DNA of 64,000 bases from Holophagae bacterium (GTDB taxonomy: Bacteria > Acidobacteriota > Holophagae > Acanthopleuribacterales > Acanthopleuribacteraceae), in NCBI GenBank assembly GCA_030429565.1, contig JAUIFE010000007.1, forward strand, positions 62,001 through 126,000, read 5' to 3'. Under the pieces are notes generated by a model. It had not been told where the DNA came from and did no database searches. It saw nothing but the letters and a program-made list of their open reading frames with translations. This document shows, piece after piece, positions 17,349-25,761 of this stretch. Within the stretch, counting starts at the first letter, position 1. Each line of letters begins with the position of its first letter. A program made the position numbers and the translations under genes.

Positions 17349-17753
17349 GTCGTCCATCCTTCGCTATTACGGCCGTGCGGTGTTGTCGACCCGGTCAGTC
17401 GAAACGGCAAGGTCCCGTCGGGATTTGTTTTTATTCGGTGAAGTGGCGCCCATTATAACCGAAGCGACCGCACTTGGCGCGAGAACATCGCACCCGTCGT
17501 GCCGACCCGGTCACCGTCGCCGGCTTTGCCCCTCTCTGACCACCGGTTCTACCCTGGTTTTACACTGGTTTCACCAAGGCCTTTGGGCTATAGTTGGGGT
17601 CACCCTCCATGAGCGTATGCCGCAAATGACCCAAGCGCACCCAGGACGCCTTACCTGGCTGGAATCTTCTTTAAGGCGCTTTATCTTCGCCGGTTACGGA
17701 ACCGGCACCTGAAATCCTTTGACTTGATACCAGGCATTTAGAGAGGTAACACC
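17349..17753. other. Divergent intergenic region, wza-like / TPR operon
   Basis: No gene is seen. Three 11-base direct repeats at 17541-17573 precede a TATAGT at 17589-17594, described separately. The plus-strand frame 17263-17712 largely overlaps the opposite gene and is not supported. Confidence 0.5.
17541..17594 (+). promoter_or_regulatory. Three 11-bp direct repeats before a -10-like TATAGT
   Basis: CACCGGTTCTA, CCCTGGTTTTA and CACTGGTTTCA follow each other at 17541-17551, 17552-17562 and 17563-17573 with a period of exactly 11 bases. TATAGT lies 15 bases further on, with no good -35 element. This is the layout of an activator site of the OmpR type, upstream of the TPR operon; the assignment is inference. 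Confidence 0.45.
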
Positions 17754-20700
17754 TTGGAACGGGCACTCGAGAAGCATCTGGAAAAAATCCGCCGCATCCG
17801 CACCAAAGAAAGCTATGAAAAAGCCTGGGCGGCTTTTACGGATTTGCGCAATCAGTACGAGGACAGCTTCCGCAAGGAATTGGCCTTTTACCGCGAAGGC
17901 ACCACCATTGCGCTGCAGCGCTCCGACTGGACCGAAACGCTGTCCTATTTCAAAGACGCCCTCGAACACTTTAAGCTCGACGATTTGTGCAACAGTGAAA
18001 ACCGTTTACCCTTTATCGCTTATGTCGAAGAACATCCCGGATTTCTCACCGGCCTCGCCAATTTCCTGCTCAGCCGTCAGTCGCTCAACAATATTGCCGC
18101 CTGGGTGCGTCTCTACGCCGACGCCAATCAACGCTGGATTATCGATCACTGGATGAAAGCCGCCGCCGACCTACAGGACGATCGCCATGCCGGTGCCTAT
18201 TACGTGGCCGCCGGGGTTGGGCGTTTTGTGCGTGGTGAGATGGAAGAGGCGCTGGCTATTTGGTTTCGCGCGCTTAAAGGTCGTCCGCGATTTCTCAAAC
18301 GCATTATGAACTTCTGTCAGCGCTCCGGGCTGCTCGACATGAACCGCTTCCACCACCGTCTTAAACTGATACGCCTGATTATTGCCGCCGACAAACGTAC
18401 GGAAGCCTTGTCGCTGTTGCTGGCAATGGGTAGCGAGAGTCGCGACTACGCCCTCAAAATTCTCGTCGAGCTCAACAATCTGTTTCCCGAAAGCGACGGC
18501 GCCGATATTACCTTGGTTAAATTCAAGCTCGCCGTGTTTCTCAACGATCAAGAAATTTTTGATCGAGTCATGGGTCAGGTTTGCGCGCTGCCCGAGGACC
18601 AGTTGTTCGATTTCAAGAAAACCGCCATGCTGCAGATTGCCGATCCTCACAGCAAACGCCGCGTCTTAATCGATTTGGTCCAGTCCTACATCAACAATCA
18701 AAGCTGGGAAAGTGCCGCTCTGCTGCTCAAAAACCTATACAGCGACGATCCACACCCCGACGTCATCCAGCAAATGGAAGCCGTCCTCGAGCGTTACCCG
18801 ATTCTGCCCGATCTGCACTATACCGTCGGCAAGGCGAAAATGGCCGATGGCGATCACGACCGCGCTTTGTATCACTTTACCGCTGTGCGCGATGTCGGTG
18901 AATACCAACGGCCGTTGGCGCGTTTGCTCGAAGACCAGCTTCTCCAGCAATACCACCCGGGTTATGCCGCCTTACTGTATCGCATCGCACCCACCGACGC
19001 CCACGGCGCTTCAATGGTGGCCCTGTGGCGCGTGCTGGAATCGCAAGAGTCGACCGCCGACTTGCTGGCTGAGCTGGATCAACGCCGACCGAAGGATCCG
19101 CCCAGCCCCTTTTATCTTCTGGCGCTCATTCTCTTACTGCTTCGCGAAAAGAAATACCGCCAAGCCTTGCCCGAGCTCAAAGCCTTCATTCTTTATTACC
19201 CCGAGTTGAGCTGTGAGCTGGTCAAACCGGCCGAGGCGCTGTGTCAGAATTACCAGCACGATTACCGCGACCTACTGCGGGCGCTCGATAAAGTGAAACC
19301 CGAACTCAAGCCCGCGCGCGCTTGGGCTGCTCTGATGAAACATTTTCAGGAAGCCACCGAGCGTTATTTCAAACAGAAATCTGAAGCCGAAGAGGCCAAG
19401 AATCGGCCCGCGCCCTCCCCGCCCGCCGGCAATGCTCGTGAAGAAGTGCGCAACACCATCATGCGTCATTTTCAGACCGGCGCTTGGTCGGCAGCGCTCA
19501 ATGCCATGGAGACCTGGACCAAACGCCATCCCGAGGACCTTGGGCCTTTGTTCCAGCTAGGCGACCAATTTGCTCAGTCACCCGCACTCAAGATTTTTTG
19601 GCTTAAAGCCAAGCTTAATCTCCTGTTGACCAAGGGGCTTTTCGGCGACGCGATTAAACTCGGTCAACAATGTATCAACGAGCCGATTTTTCAGAGCGAT
19701 CTACCCGAAATTTATCAGTTGGTCGGCAATGCCTACGAAGGCATCGGCCATCTGGCCGAGGCGCTGCGTTTTTTCTGTTTGAGTTCGCGCCAAAATCGGT
19801 TTTGGCAAACCAACCGTCGCCGTCTTGGATCTTTGGTTTTCCCCGAGAACAGCCACCTGCTTAAAGAAGTGCTTAACCTTGCCTTGCTGCACGAGGACCA
19901 GCATGTTTGGGAACCGCTGCTTCAACAATGGCACCAGCACCAACCCCAAGAGTTGGACCTCATCATCCGGGCGCAATCGACCTTTACCGAAAAGGTCGGC
20001 ACCGCCCGCGCCATTTTGGATCTCGCCTTTTGGCATTTACAGACCGGTGATATCGACGCCGTCAACCAGACTTTGGCGCGCATCGACCTGCGTGATCCCG
20101 AAATTCGCGAAGCGCTGATTCATATTACCAGTTTGATCAATCTCAAATTCCCGCAGGACCCCAAGCCCGCCTTTTTGTTGGGCCGCTACTATTTGGTTCA
20201 CAGCGAAGTGCCGCGTGCCGTGGATACGTTCCGCAGCCTCACCGCCAAGGTCCCCAACGCCGCTGAAACCGTGTACCAATACCTGCGCGGTTACCTGCGC
20301 AAGAATCCCGATTCGATTGACGTGGTTCACCTTTACGGTTTGTTGATTCGCATTGCGCTCGATTACGATTTCTCGGTGGCGGCGGTTAAGCTGCTTGAAG
20401 AGTTCAGTCAAAAGGACAAGCCCCGTGCGGAATCCCTGGCCGAAGGGGTTTACCGGGTGCTGATGCAGAAGAAAAAAGAAAACCGTGAGGCGCTCTACGA
20501 ATTTGCCAAACTTCTTTTCCTATGGGGCGCGCACGGCCGCATGCTGATCGCCTGTGAGCAAGCCGATTTCGGTCGGCACATGGCGCAGGACCGCTTGGTT
20601 TGGATGCAGGAAGCCGCCAAGAGTTTGGAACTGCGCGATGAGGCCAAGGCCGGTCAAGCGCGTGTCTACTACGAAATGCACGAGTTTGAGAAGGCTTTTG

Positions 20701-21527
20701 AGCTGTTGGAATCGTTGGAAAATGATCGCGCCAAAATGCAAGTGCTTGATCTTTACGTGCAACTGGCACAGCGGTTCCCCGACCGTCTCGATTTCTGGCA
20801 CGACGCCGGTTGGATTAGTGTGCGCGAGGATTTAGAACAAGCCGCCTTTTTCTTCCGCAAGATTTGGGAAACGCGCGAGGCTGCGCCGCTGTTTCGGCTC
20901 GAGGCTTATGCCTTGTTGCGCGAGTCCGGTGCCGAGCCCCCATTTAGTGAGCTCGAAGCCTTATTCGCCGATGACAAGGCCTTGATGTACGAGCGTTTGG
21001 CCGAGGCTTACGGTAAAGTGCGCGAGTTGGAGTTGCGCCATTGGCTCGACGCCGCCGGCAACCGCGACGCCGGTACCGAGGCCGTTCCCGTTCCCGGCAA
21101 AGCCCTCGATTGGTTGTTGCACACCGGACAGCATCAGCGTTTTGAGGCGTTGTTGAAGCATTTGACCCATGCTCCTGATAACTTGCGGGTCTGGCTCGAA
21201 AGCAAATACGCTTTTTCTCTGGGTGACCGCCTCAAAGCCGCGCTGCACATCACCGATTCCAAACTCCCGGTCGCACTGCGCCAGAGCTTTTTACACGCCG
21301 CCGGGTTGACCCCGCGCGCCATCGCTTTGAAGCCGCCAGGCACGCGCTTACCTAATTTCTTGAGGCACAGTTTTATTGACGCTTACGGCAAACCAGAAAC
21401 CATTCGGGCGCTTTATTCGCGGTTGAAGGTCGTCAATGTCGCCAACCGCCCGTCGGTCATGCGGCTTGGTGATGAAGACGATCCGGCCAACGAAACGCTC
21501 AATTTTTCAGCGGATTGGAACGGCTGA
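17754..21527 (+). CDS. Large TPR-repeat protein, 1257 residues
   Basis: The product is almost entirely helical, with many TPR-like pairs across its length (for example the segments around residues 560-700 and 790-880, with patterns such as HPEDLGPLFQLGDQFAQ). It has no signal peptide or membrane segment, so it is probably a cytoplasmic scaffold. The start is TTG at 17754, preceded by GAGAGG at 17741-17746; no good ATG lies nearby. A second, smaller TPR gene follows after 27 bases and a 74-codon gene after that, so the three form an operon. Partners and function are not evident. Confidence 0.82.
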   Translation: MERALEKHLEKIRRIRTKESYEKAWAAFTDLRNQYEDSFRKELAFYREGTTIALQRSDWTETLSYFKDALEHFKLDDLCNSENRLPFIAYVEEHPGFLTGLANFLLSRQSLNNIAAWVRLYADANQRWIIDHWMKAAADLQDDRHAGAYYVAAGVGRFVRGEMEEALAIWFRALKGRPRFLKRIMNFCQRSGLLDMNRFHHRLKLIRLIIAADKRTEALSLLLAMGSESRDYALKILVELNNLFPESDGADITLVKFKLAVFLNDQEIFDRVMGQVCALPEDQLFDFKKTAMLQIADPHSKRRVLIDLVQSYINNQSWESAALLLKNLYSDDPHPDVIQQMEAVLERYPILPDLHYTVGKAKMADGDHDRALYHFTAVRDVGEYQRPLARLLEDQLLQQYHPGYAALLYRIAPTDAHGASMVALWRVLESQESTADLLAELDQRRPKDPPSPFYLLALILLLLREKKYRQALPELKAFILYYPELSCELVKPAEALCQNYQHDYRDLLRALDKVKPELKPARAWAALMKHFQEATERYFKQKSEAEEAKNRPAPSPPAGNAREEVRNTIMRHFQTGAWSAALNAMETWTKRHPEDLGPLFQLGDQFAQSPALKIFWLKAKLNLLLTKGLFGDAIKLGQQCINEPIFQSDLPEIYQLVGNAYEGIGHLAEALRFFCLSSRQNRFWQTNRRRLGSLVFPENSHLLKEVLNLALLHEDQHVWEPLLQQWHQHQPQELDLIIRAQSTFTEKVGTARAILDLAFWHLQTGDIDAVNQTLARIDLRDPEIREALIHITSLINLKFPQDPKPAFLLGRYYLVHSEVPRAVDTFRSLTAKVPNAAETVYQYLRGYLRKNPDSIDVVHLYGLLIRIALDYDFSVAAVKLLEEFSQKDKPRAESLAEGVYRVLMQKKKENREALYEFAKLLFLWGAHGRMLIACEQADFGRHMAQDRLVWMQEAAKSLELRDEAKAGQARVYYEMHEFEKAFELLESLENDRAKMQVLDLYVQLAQRFPDRLDFWHDAGWISVREDLEQAAFFFRKIWETREAAPLFRLEAYALLRESGAEPPFSELEALFADDKALMYERLAEAYGKVRELELRHWLDAAGNRDAGTEAVPVPGKALDWLLHTGQHQRFEALLKHLTHAPDNLRVWLESKYAFSLGDRLKAALHITDSKLPVALRQSFLHAAGLTPRAIALKPPGTRLPNFLRHSFIDAYGKPETIRALYSRLKVVNVANRPSVMRLGDEDDPANETLNFSADWNG

Positions 21528-21554
21528 GACCGAACCGCTACGAGGTAGGCAGCT

Positions 21555-22235
21555 ATGGACGATATCTCTTCTCAAACCGAAACGCCGGAAACCTTGGCGC
21601 AGCTCGACCGGCAATGGGAGCAACGTTTTGAGGCTTTTGCTGAACGCTTGATGCAGCAGACCTCGGCGCAGCTCACCGAAGCGTTGCAACGAATCGAGGC
21701 CCAGGTCGGTGGCGCGGGTTCCGGCGGTGATCCGCTGCGGACACGGCCGATCGACTCAGAGCAATTGTCACCTGAAGATGACAGTGTTCAGCTCAACGAT
21801 TACGGCGTTCAGCTCTACTACTGCAACGAGTTAGGCCAGGCCTTGCAGGTTTTGGAAGAAGCCGCGAAAAACGCACCTGGCAGTGCCGAAATCTGGAACA
21901 ACCTCGGTGTTGTCTACGCTGCTTTGGGACACACTGAAAAGTCGATTTTGGCCTTTGAAAAAGCTGCCGAGCGCAACCCGCATCTCGTCGATGTGCTCAA
22001 TAATCGCGGCGTGCTGGCCTTGTTGGACACGACCCCTGAAGCCGCGCTTGAGCTCTTGGAGCAAGCCGGCGATCTCAACCCGCAAAGTCTGCCGATTTTG
22101 CTCAACTTGGCCCAGGCGCATCGCTCTTTGAACCAAGTCGACAAGGCGATCGAACTGTGGAAGCGCATTAAGGCGATTGACCCCGCCAACGACGAAGCGA
22201 CCCAGTTTTTGCGTCAGTATTATCAGGAGAGCTAG
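21555..22235 (+). CDS. TPR-repeat protein with N-terminal coiled coil
   Basis: The 226-residue protein begins with a polar, glutamine-rich helical region (about 12-50, possible coiled coil) followed by an acidic linker. From residue 75 it carries about four TPR units, with classic features such as AEIWNNLGVVYAALGHTEKSI and VDVLNNRGVLALLD. There is no signal peptide. It sits 27 bases after the 1257-residue TPR gene with GAGGTAGG as ribosome-binding site and just before a small acidic-protein gene, so it probably works with them. Confidence 0.85.
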   Translation: MDDISSQTETPETLAQLDRQWEQRFEAFAERLMQQTSAQLTEALQRIEAQVGGAGSGGDPLRTRPIDSEQLSPEDDSVQLNDYGVQLYYCNELGQALQVLEEAAKNAPGSAEIWNNLGVVYAALGHTEKSILAFEKAAERNPHLVDVLNNRGVLALLDTTPEAALELLEQAGDLNPQSLPILLNLAQAHRSLNQVDKAIELWKRIKAIDPANDEATQFLRQYYQES

Positions 22236-22241
22236 GCATTT

Positions 22242-22466
22242 ATGGCTGAGATTCACCCGTTGTACCATCATATTCTCGAGCGTTTGTTGGCCGAGGACGA
22301 CCGTGACTTCTTGCCCGATATGGAAACACGTCGCGCCGGCTGGGTGCAGGTGTTGGGCAACGATGAAAACGACACCGACATCGTCAACCTCGGCGCGGAG
22401 ACGGGGCCGAGGGAGTTTTCCACCGGCCGCTTATTCGAGCCGGGTGAACTGGATGGGGACGGCTAG
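22242..22466 (+). CDS. Small acidic protein of unknown function
   Basis: This 74-residue frame begins 6 bases after the TPR gene, whose final bases supply GGAGAG as ribosome-binding site. The product is acidic with a histidine-containing start (MAEIHPLYHHILERLLAEDD) and a tail rich in D, E and G. I recognise no family. Its tight spacing argues that it is real and part of the TPR operon. Confidence 0.6.
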   Translation: MAEIHPLYHHILERLLAEDDRDFLPDMETRRAGWVQVLGNDENDTDIVNLGAETGPREFSTGRLFEPGELDGDG

Positions 22467-22968
22467 TTGGGCACGGCTCGTGGTGGCTGTCTCGTCCTGA
22501 GGCGTTTGCCTGAAAAGTCGACCTCCCGCCTGTTCCTATTTCTTAGTCCTCCCCCGACACTTGTCGCCATCGCTCTTATAAAACGGCATTGTTCGTGCTC
22601 TTAACCACTGGTGACACCGCTGCCGAACGACGGATGGTTTCGGTGTCTTGCCGTTGCAATTCAGCCTCAGCGCAGCAGTTATCTTGTGGTTTTTATCTCA
22701 TCGATAACGCAAGTGATTGTTGTTTTGCCGGTTAAGTTAAACCTCCAACAAAAACGACCGATAGAAACAGGTAGGCTACCTGTTTTTGCTGAAAGAAAGG
22801 GGTTTCAGGCTAAACAACTGGTTGTATGTCAACTTAATCTAGCTCTGAAGCTTGTGTGTGAGGTAGAATCTAGGCCATTCAACTATTCACAGCACCCATT
22901 TCTTGCAAAACCGCTTGTTATCCTGCGGTTCTATCTGTCATTACATGATTTCGCTCAGGAGTGTGCCC
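22467..22968. other. Intergenic region with 21-bp palindrome
   Basis: No gene is supported. The region contains the palindrome at 22765-22785. A TAGAAT at 22864-22869, about 100 bases before the yfiR-like start, could be a -10 element without a convincing -35. The sequence is visibly richer in A and T than neighbouring genes. Confidence 0.5.
22765..22789. terminator. 21-bp perfect palindrome followed by T-run
   Basis: AAACAGGTAG (22765-22774) and CTACCTGTTT (22776-22785) are perfect inverted repeats around one G, followed by more T. As RNA it gives an eight-pair stem with a five-base loop and a short U-run, so it could end the TPR operon. As DNA it could equally be a repressor operator upstream of the yfiR-like gene. 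Confidence 0.5.
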
Positions 22969-23478
22969 ATGCGTATCAAAAAAGGCTTAGCCAAAGGACT
23001 TATGATTGTCGCCTTAGCAGCCGGCCTTGGATCCCCCCTTGTCGCTCAAGACCAAGCTCCGGCCAAGTTGCAGGCGGCATTGATTCTCAAGATCCTGGCG
23101 TTTTACACCAACTTAGGCGATAAGCCGTTCACCATTCACGTGGTCGGTGCGCCTGATATCGCCAAAGAACTCAAAGCTTTGGTTGGCAAAACCGCCGGTA
23201 AAGCGACGCTTAACGCGGTTAACGAAAGCGGCGGCGCGCCCTCGGGTGACGCCCAGGTTGTCTATGTCGGCAGCGATCCCGCCGGGATTACCGAATACAC
23301 CCAGTCTAAGAAAATCCTCAGCGTGACCGGGATTCCCAGCTACGTCAACGACGGCGTCACCCTGGGAATCGGCGTTGAAAACAAAAAACCGAAAATAATA
23401 CTCAACCTTTCTTCAAGTAAAGCTGAAGAGATTAACTGGAACCCCGCGATTTTGAAAGTTGCCGCAACCATTAACTAA
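22969..23478 (+). CDS. YfiR-like (DUF4154) exported protein
   Basis: The 169-residue product has a signal peptide (RIKKGLAKGLMIVALAAGLGSPLVAQ) and then the YfiR/DUF4154 pattern: a first helix LQAALILKILAFYTNL, FTIHVVGAPDIAKELKALVG, VVYVGSDPAGI, ILSVTGIPSYVNDGVTLGIG, and a closing IILNLSSSKAEEINWNPAILKVA. In Pseudomonas YfiR is a periplasmic regulator of a diguanylate cyclase. Here the next gene is a chemoreceptor, so it may report to that protein instead, which is inference. CAGGAG at 22956-22961 sets the start at 22969. Confidence 0.82.
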   Translation: MRIKKGLAKGLMIVALAAGLGSPLVAQDQAPAKLQAALILKILAFYTNLGDKPFTIHVVGAPDIAKELKALVGKTAGKATLNAVNESGGAPSGDAQVVYVGSDPAGITEYTQSKKILSVTGIPSYVNDGVTLGIGVENKKPKIILNLSSSKAEEINWNPAILKVAATIN

Positions 23479-23484
23479 ACCCGT

Positions 23485-23505
23485 CGGGGCGGCTAAGCCG
23501 CCCCG
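23485..23505. other. GC-rich 21-bp palindrome after the yfiR-like gene
   Basis: CGGGGCGGCT (23485-23494) and AGCCGCCCCG (23496-23505) are perfect inverted repeats around one base. It lies 7 bases past the stop and 65 bases before the chemoreceptor start. No T-run follows, so it may attenuate or stabilise rather than terminate. Confidence 0.6.
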
Positions 23506-23570
23506 CTCGTGGTAACTGATCGCCATGTGTTTTTTAGGTGCGTATTACGTTCGTGAGGAAGGGTTGGATT

Positions 23571-25412
23571 ATGATTCCGTCGACGATTAAGGCCCAAATC
23601 GCTTCGCTCATTTTGTTGTTGGGCGCCATTCTCGTTTTCATGGTGTTTTATTTCCCCATCAAGGCCAAGGATCTCGGTGTGCGCATTTCGCAAAAAAGCA
23701 CCGAATACATCTCAAGCCTTTTGACCGATAACCTCGCGACGGCCATGGCCAGCTATAGCTTGCTGCAGGACGCCTCTGGTGTGGAAGCGGTTCTGACCGG
23801 CATTAACGAGCTTCAGAAAAAACAAGGTGAGCGCACGCTGACCCTGTTGAACATCTACGATGTCGACGGCTTTTTAATCGTCGGCCTCAAAGACGGACAA
23901 ATTACCAGTTCCGATCAAGCTACCGAACTGAGGACCAAGTTTGAAGGGATGGGCCCGGGAGGGGAGAAAACGCAGCTCCAGGGCAAGATCTTCAACCAAG
24001 AAGTTACCAAAGTCGAAGCGATGAAGAGTGTTGAGAATAATGAGTTTACGGAAGTGTCGGCGCCGCTCAGTGACGCTGGTTTTGTCGAAATGCGTTTCTC
24101 GCGTAAATTTCTCAACGAAGCGGTTGCCTCCAACCGTCGCACCAGTCAAGTTATTGGATTTGGCGGCCTCATTCTCGGCTTAATCGTCGGCTTCTTTGTG
24201 GCGCGTGGCATCATTAACAACATTGCCAAAATGAACGCGATTATGCGCGACATTGCCGAAGGTGAAGGCGATCTGACCAAACGCATCGAAATCACCAGTA
24301 AAAACGAGCTTTCCGAAATGGCCGGTTGGTTTAATTTGTTCCTCGATAAACTCCAGGAAACCATTCGCCAGATCAGTGACAATGCAGGAACCTTGAACGA
24401 TGCTTCCGGCCGCCTCAACAATCTTTCCGGCGGCATGACGACCAACAGTCAACTGATGAACCAGCGCACGATTTCGGTGTCTAGTGAAACCGGCGACATG
24501 ACCGACAACATCAACACCGTTGCCTCCGCTGCCGAAGATGCGACCCTCAACGTCAACTCCGTGTCCTCTGCCGTTGAAGAGATGAGCTCGACCTTGGATC
24601 AAGTGTCCCAGACCGCCACCATGGTATCCGAGAACACCAACACGATTGCGGTGGCGCTTGAAGAAATGTCGGCTACGATTAACGAAGTTACTAAAAACAC
24701 CGAACACGCCGCCAACGTTTCTAAAAACGCCGCCGACAAGGCCGGTGTGACCCAAAGTCTGATGAACCAACTTGGCGAAAGTGCCGAGTCGGTCGGCCGC
24801 GTTGTTCAAGTCATTGACGAAATCGCCGAAAAAACTAACCTCCTGGCGCTCAACGCCTCGATTGAAGCCGCGCGTGCCGGTGACGCCGGTAAGGGTTTTA
24901 ACGTCGTTGCCAACGAAGTCAAAGACCTCTCTAAACAAACCGCCGAAGCCATTCAAAACATCGTTGAGCAAATCAACAAAATGCAGGAGAACACCCAGGC
25001 CAGTATTGCCGCCATTCGCGAGATCACCGAGATCATCAATGAACTGAACTCGGTCAACCTGACCATTGCCGGGGCCGTCGAGGAGCAGTCGGTGACCACC
25101 AACGAAGTCTCGCAAACCACGGCCGAAGCGGCGGCTTCGCTTGAAGAAGTTTCGCGCAACGTCTCTGATGTGAGCCGGGCTGCACGCGACATTTCCGCCA
25201 ACTCTTCGTCGCTTGCCAACCTCATTCACGACATTAGCGACAAGGCCAAAGACACCGCGCAAGGGGCTAAGGTCGTTACCAACAACACCAAAGAGCTGTC
25301 TACCTCGGTTTCCGAGGTGTATCACGGTTCTTCCAGCGTGAACGATCAAGCCAAAGAACTTTCCGGTTTGGCTGGAAAATTACAAGATTTGGTCATGCAG
25401 TTCCGCATTTAA
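23571..25412 (+). CDS. Methyl-accepting chemotaxis protein
   Basis: The 613-residue receptor has a first membrane helix (about 8-29), a periplasmic region (30-190), a second membrane helix (193-212) and a HAMP domain (213-265). The cytoplasmic signalling domain has its conserved tip IAEKTNLLALNASIEAARAG near residue 420. It signals to CheA/CheW. GAGGAAGGG at 23554-23562 supports the ATG at 23571 over the upstream GTG. There is no C-terminal CheR-tethering pentapeptide; the protein ends DLVMQFRI. The periplasmic part is small and not a recognisable Cache domain. The YfiR-like gene lies just upstream, a PilZ gene downstream. Confidence 0.95.
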   Translation: MIPSTIKAQIASLILLLGAILVFMVFYFPIKAKDLGVRISQKSTEYISSLLTDNLATAMASYSLLQDASGVEAVLTGINELQKKQGERTLTLLNIYDVDGFLIVGLKDGQITSSDQATELRTKFEGMGPGGEKTQLQGKIFNQEVTKVEAMKSVENNEFTEVSAPLSDAGFVEMRFSRKFLNEAVASNRRTSQVIGFGGLILGLIVGFFVARGIINNIAKMNAIMRDIAEGEGDLTKRIEITSKNELSEMAGWFNLFLDKLQETIRQISDNAGTLNDASGRLNNLSGGMTTNSQLMNQRTISVSSETGDMTDNINTVASAAEDATLNVNSVSSAVEEMSSTLDQVSQTATMVSENTNTIAVALEEMSATINEVTKNTEHAANVSKNAADKAGVTQSLMNQLGESAESVGRVVQVIDEIAEKTNLLALNASIEAARAGDAGKGFNVVANEVKDLSKQTAEAIQNIVEQINKMQENTQASIAAIREITEIINELNSVNLTIAGAVEEQSVTTNEVSQTTAEAAASLEEVSRNVSDVSRAARDISANSSSLANLIHDISDKAKDTAQGAKVVTNNTKELSTSVSEVYHGSSSVNDQAKELSGLAGKLQDLVMQFRI

Positions 25413-25439
25413 GATTAGGCTTCCCACCAGCCTTTCCCG

Positions 25440-25470
25440 ACGCCGAGACGCTGTGTTTCGGCGTTTTTTC
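25440..25470 (+). terminator. Intrinsic terminator after the chemoreceptor gene
   Basis: ACGCCGA and TCGGCGT pair around GACGCTGTGTT, followed by a run of six T. It lies about 30 bases past the stop codon. Confidence 0.85.
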
Positions 25471-25506
25471 TTGATGGGGTGTTTTTTCATGGTGCTAACC
25501 TTGGCC

Positions 25507-25528
25507 GGCATAAAAAAATGCCCTTTTT
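25507..25528 (+). terminator. Possible second, weak terminator
   Basis: GGCAT and ATGCC pair around an A-run and are followed by CTTTTT. The stem is only five pairs, so this is a weak call. The rest of the gap to the next gene (25530-25761) shows nothing recognisable. Confidence 0.3.
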
Positions 25529-25761
25529 CGCATGCAAACGTCGATGGCACGCCTAAACCGGGTTATGCTTCTCTAGGGGGCGTGGGATAACTCGCGACCG
25601 TCACCCAGTTTTTGTCCAGGGTTTGACGTGTAACATCGACGTTGAGCGCTTTCCTGGCGAAAGCGTCCACTTCCGAATCCCGTTGTGGTTCCATGCGTCG
25701 TGAGTGGTGGTTCTCCAGTGGGAACGGCGCTCACCCGCAACGCTCATGGTGATAGACCTCG

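Noticed and set aside
24180..25349. 389-codon minus-strand frame inside the chemoreceptor gene
   Set aside because: It is opposite a well-supported chemoreceptor coding sequence and has no family similarity.
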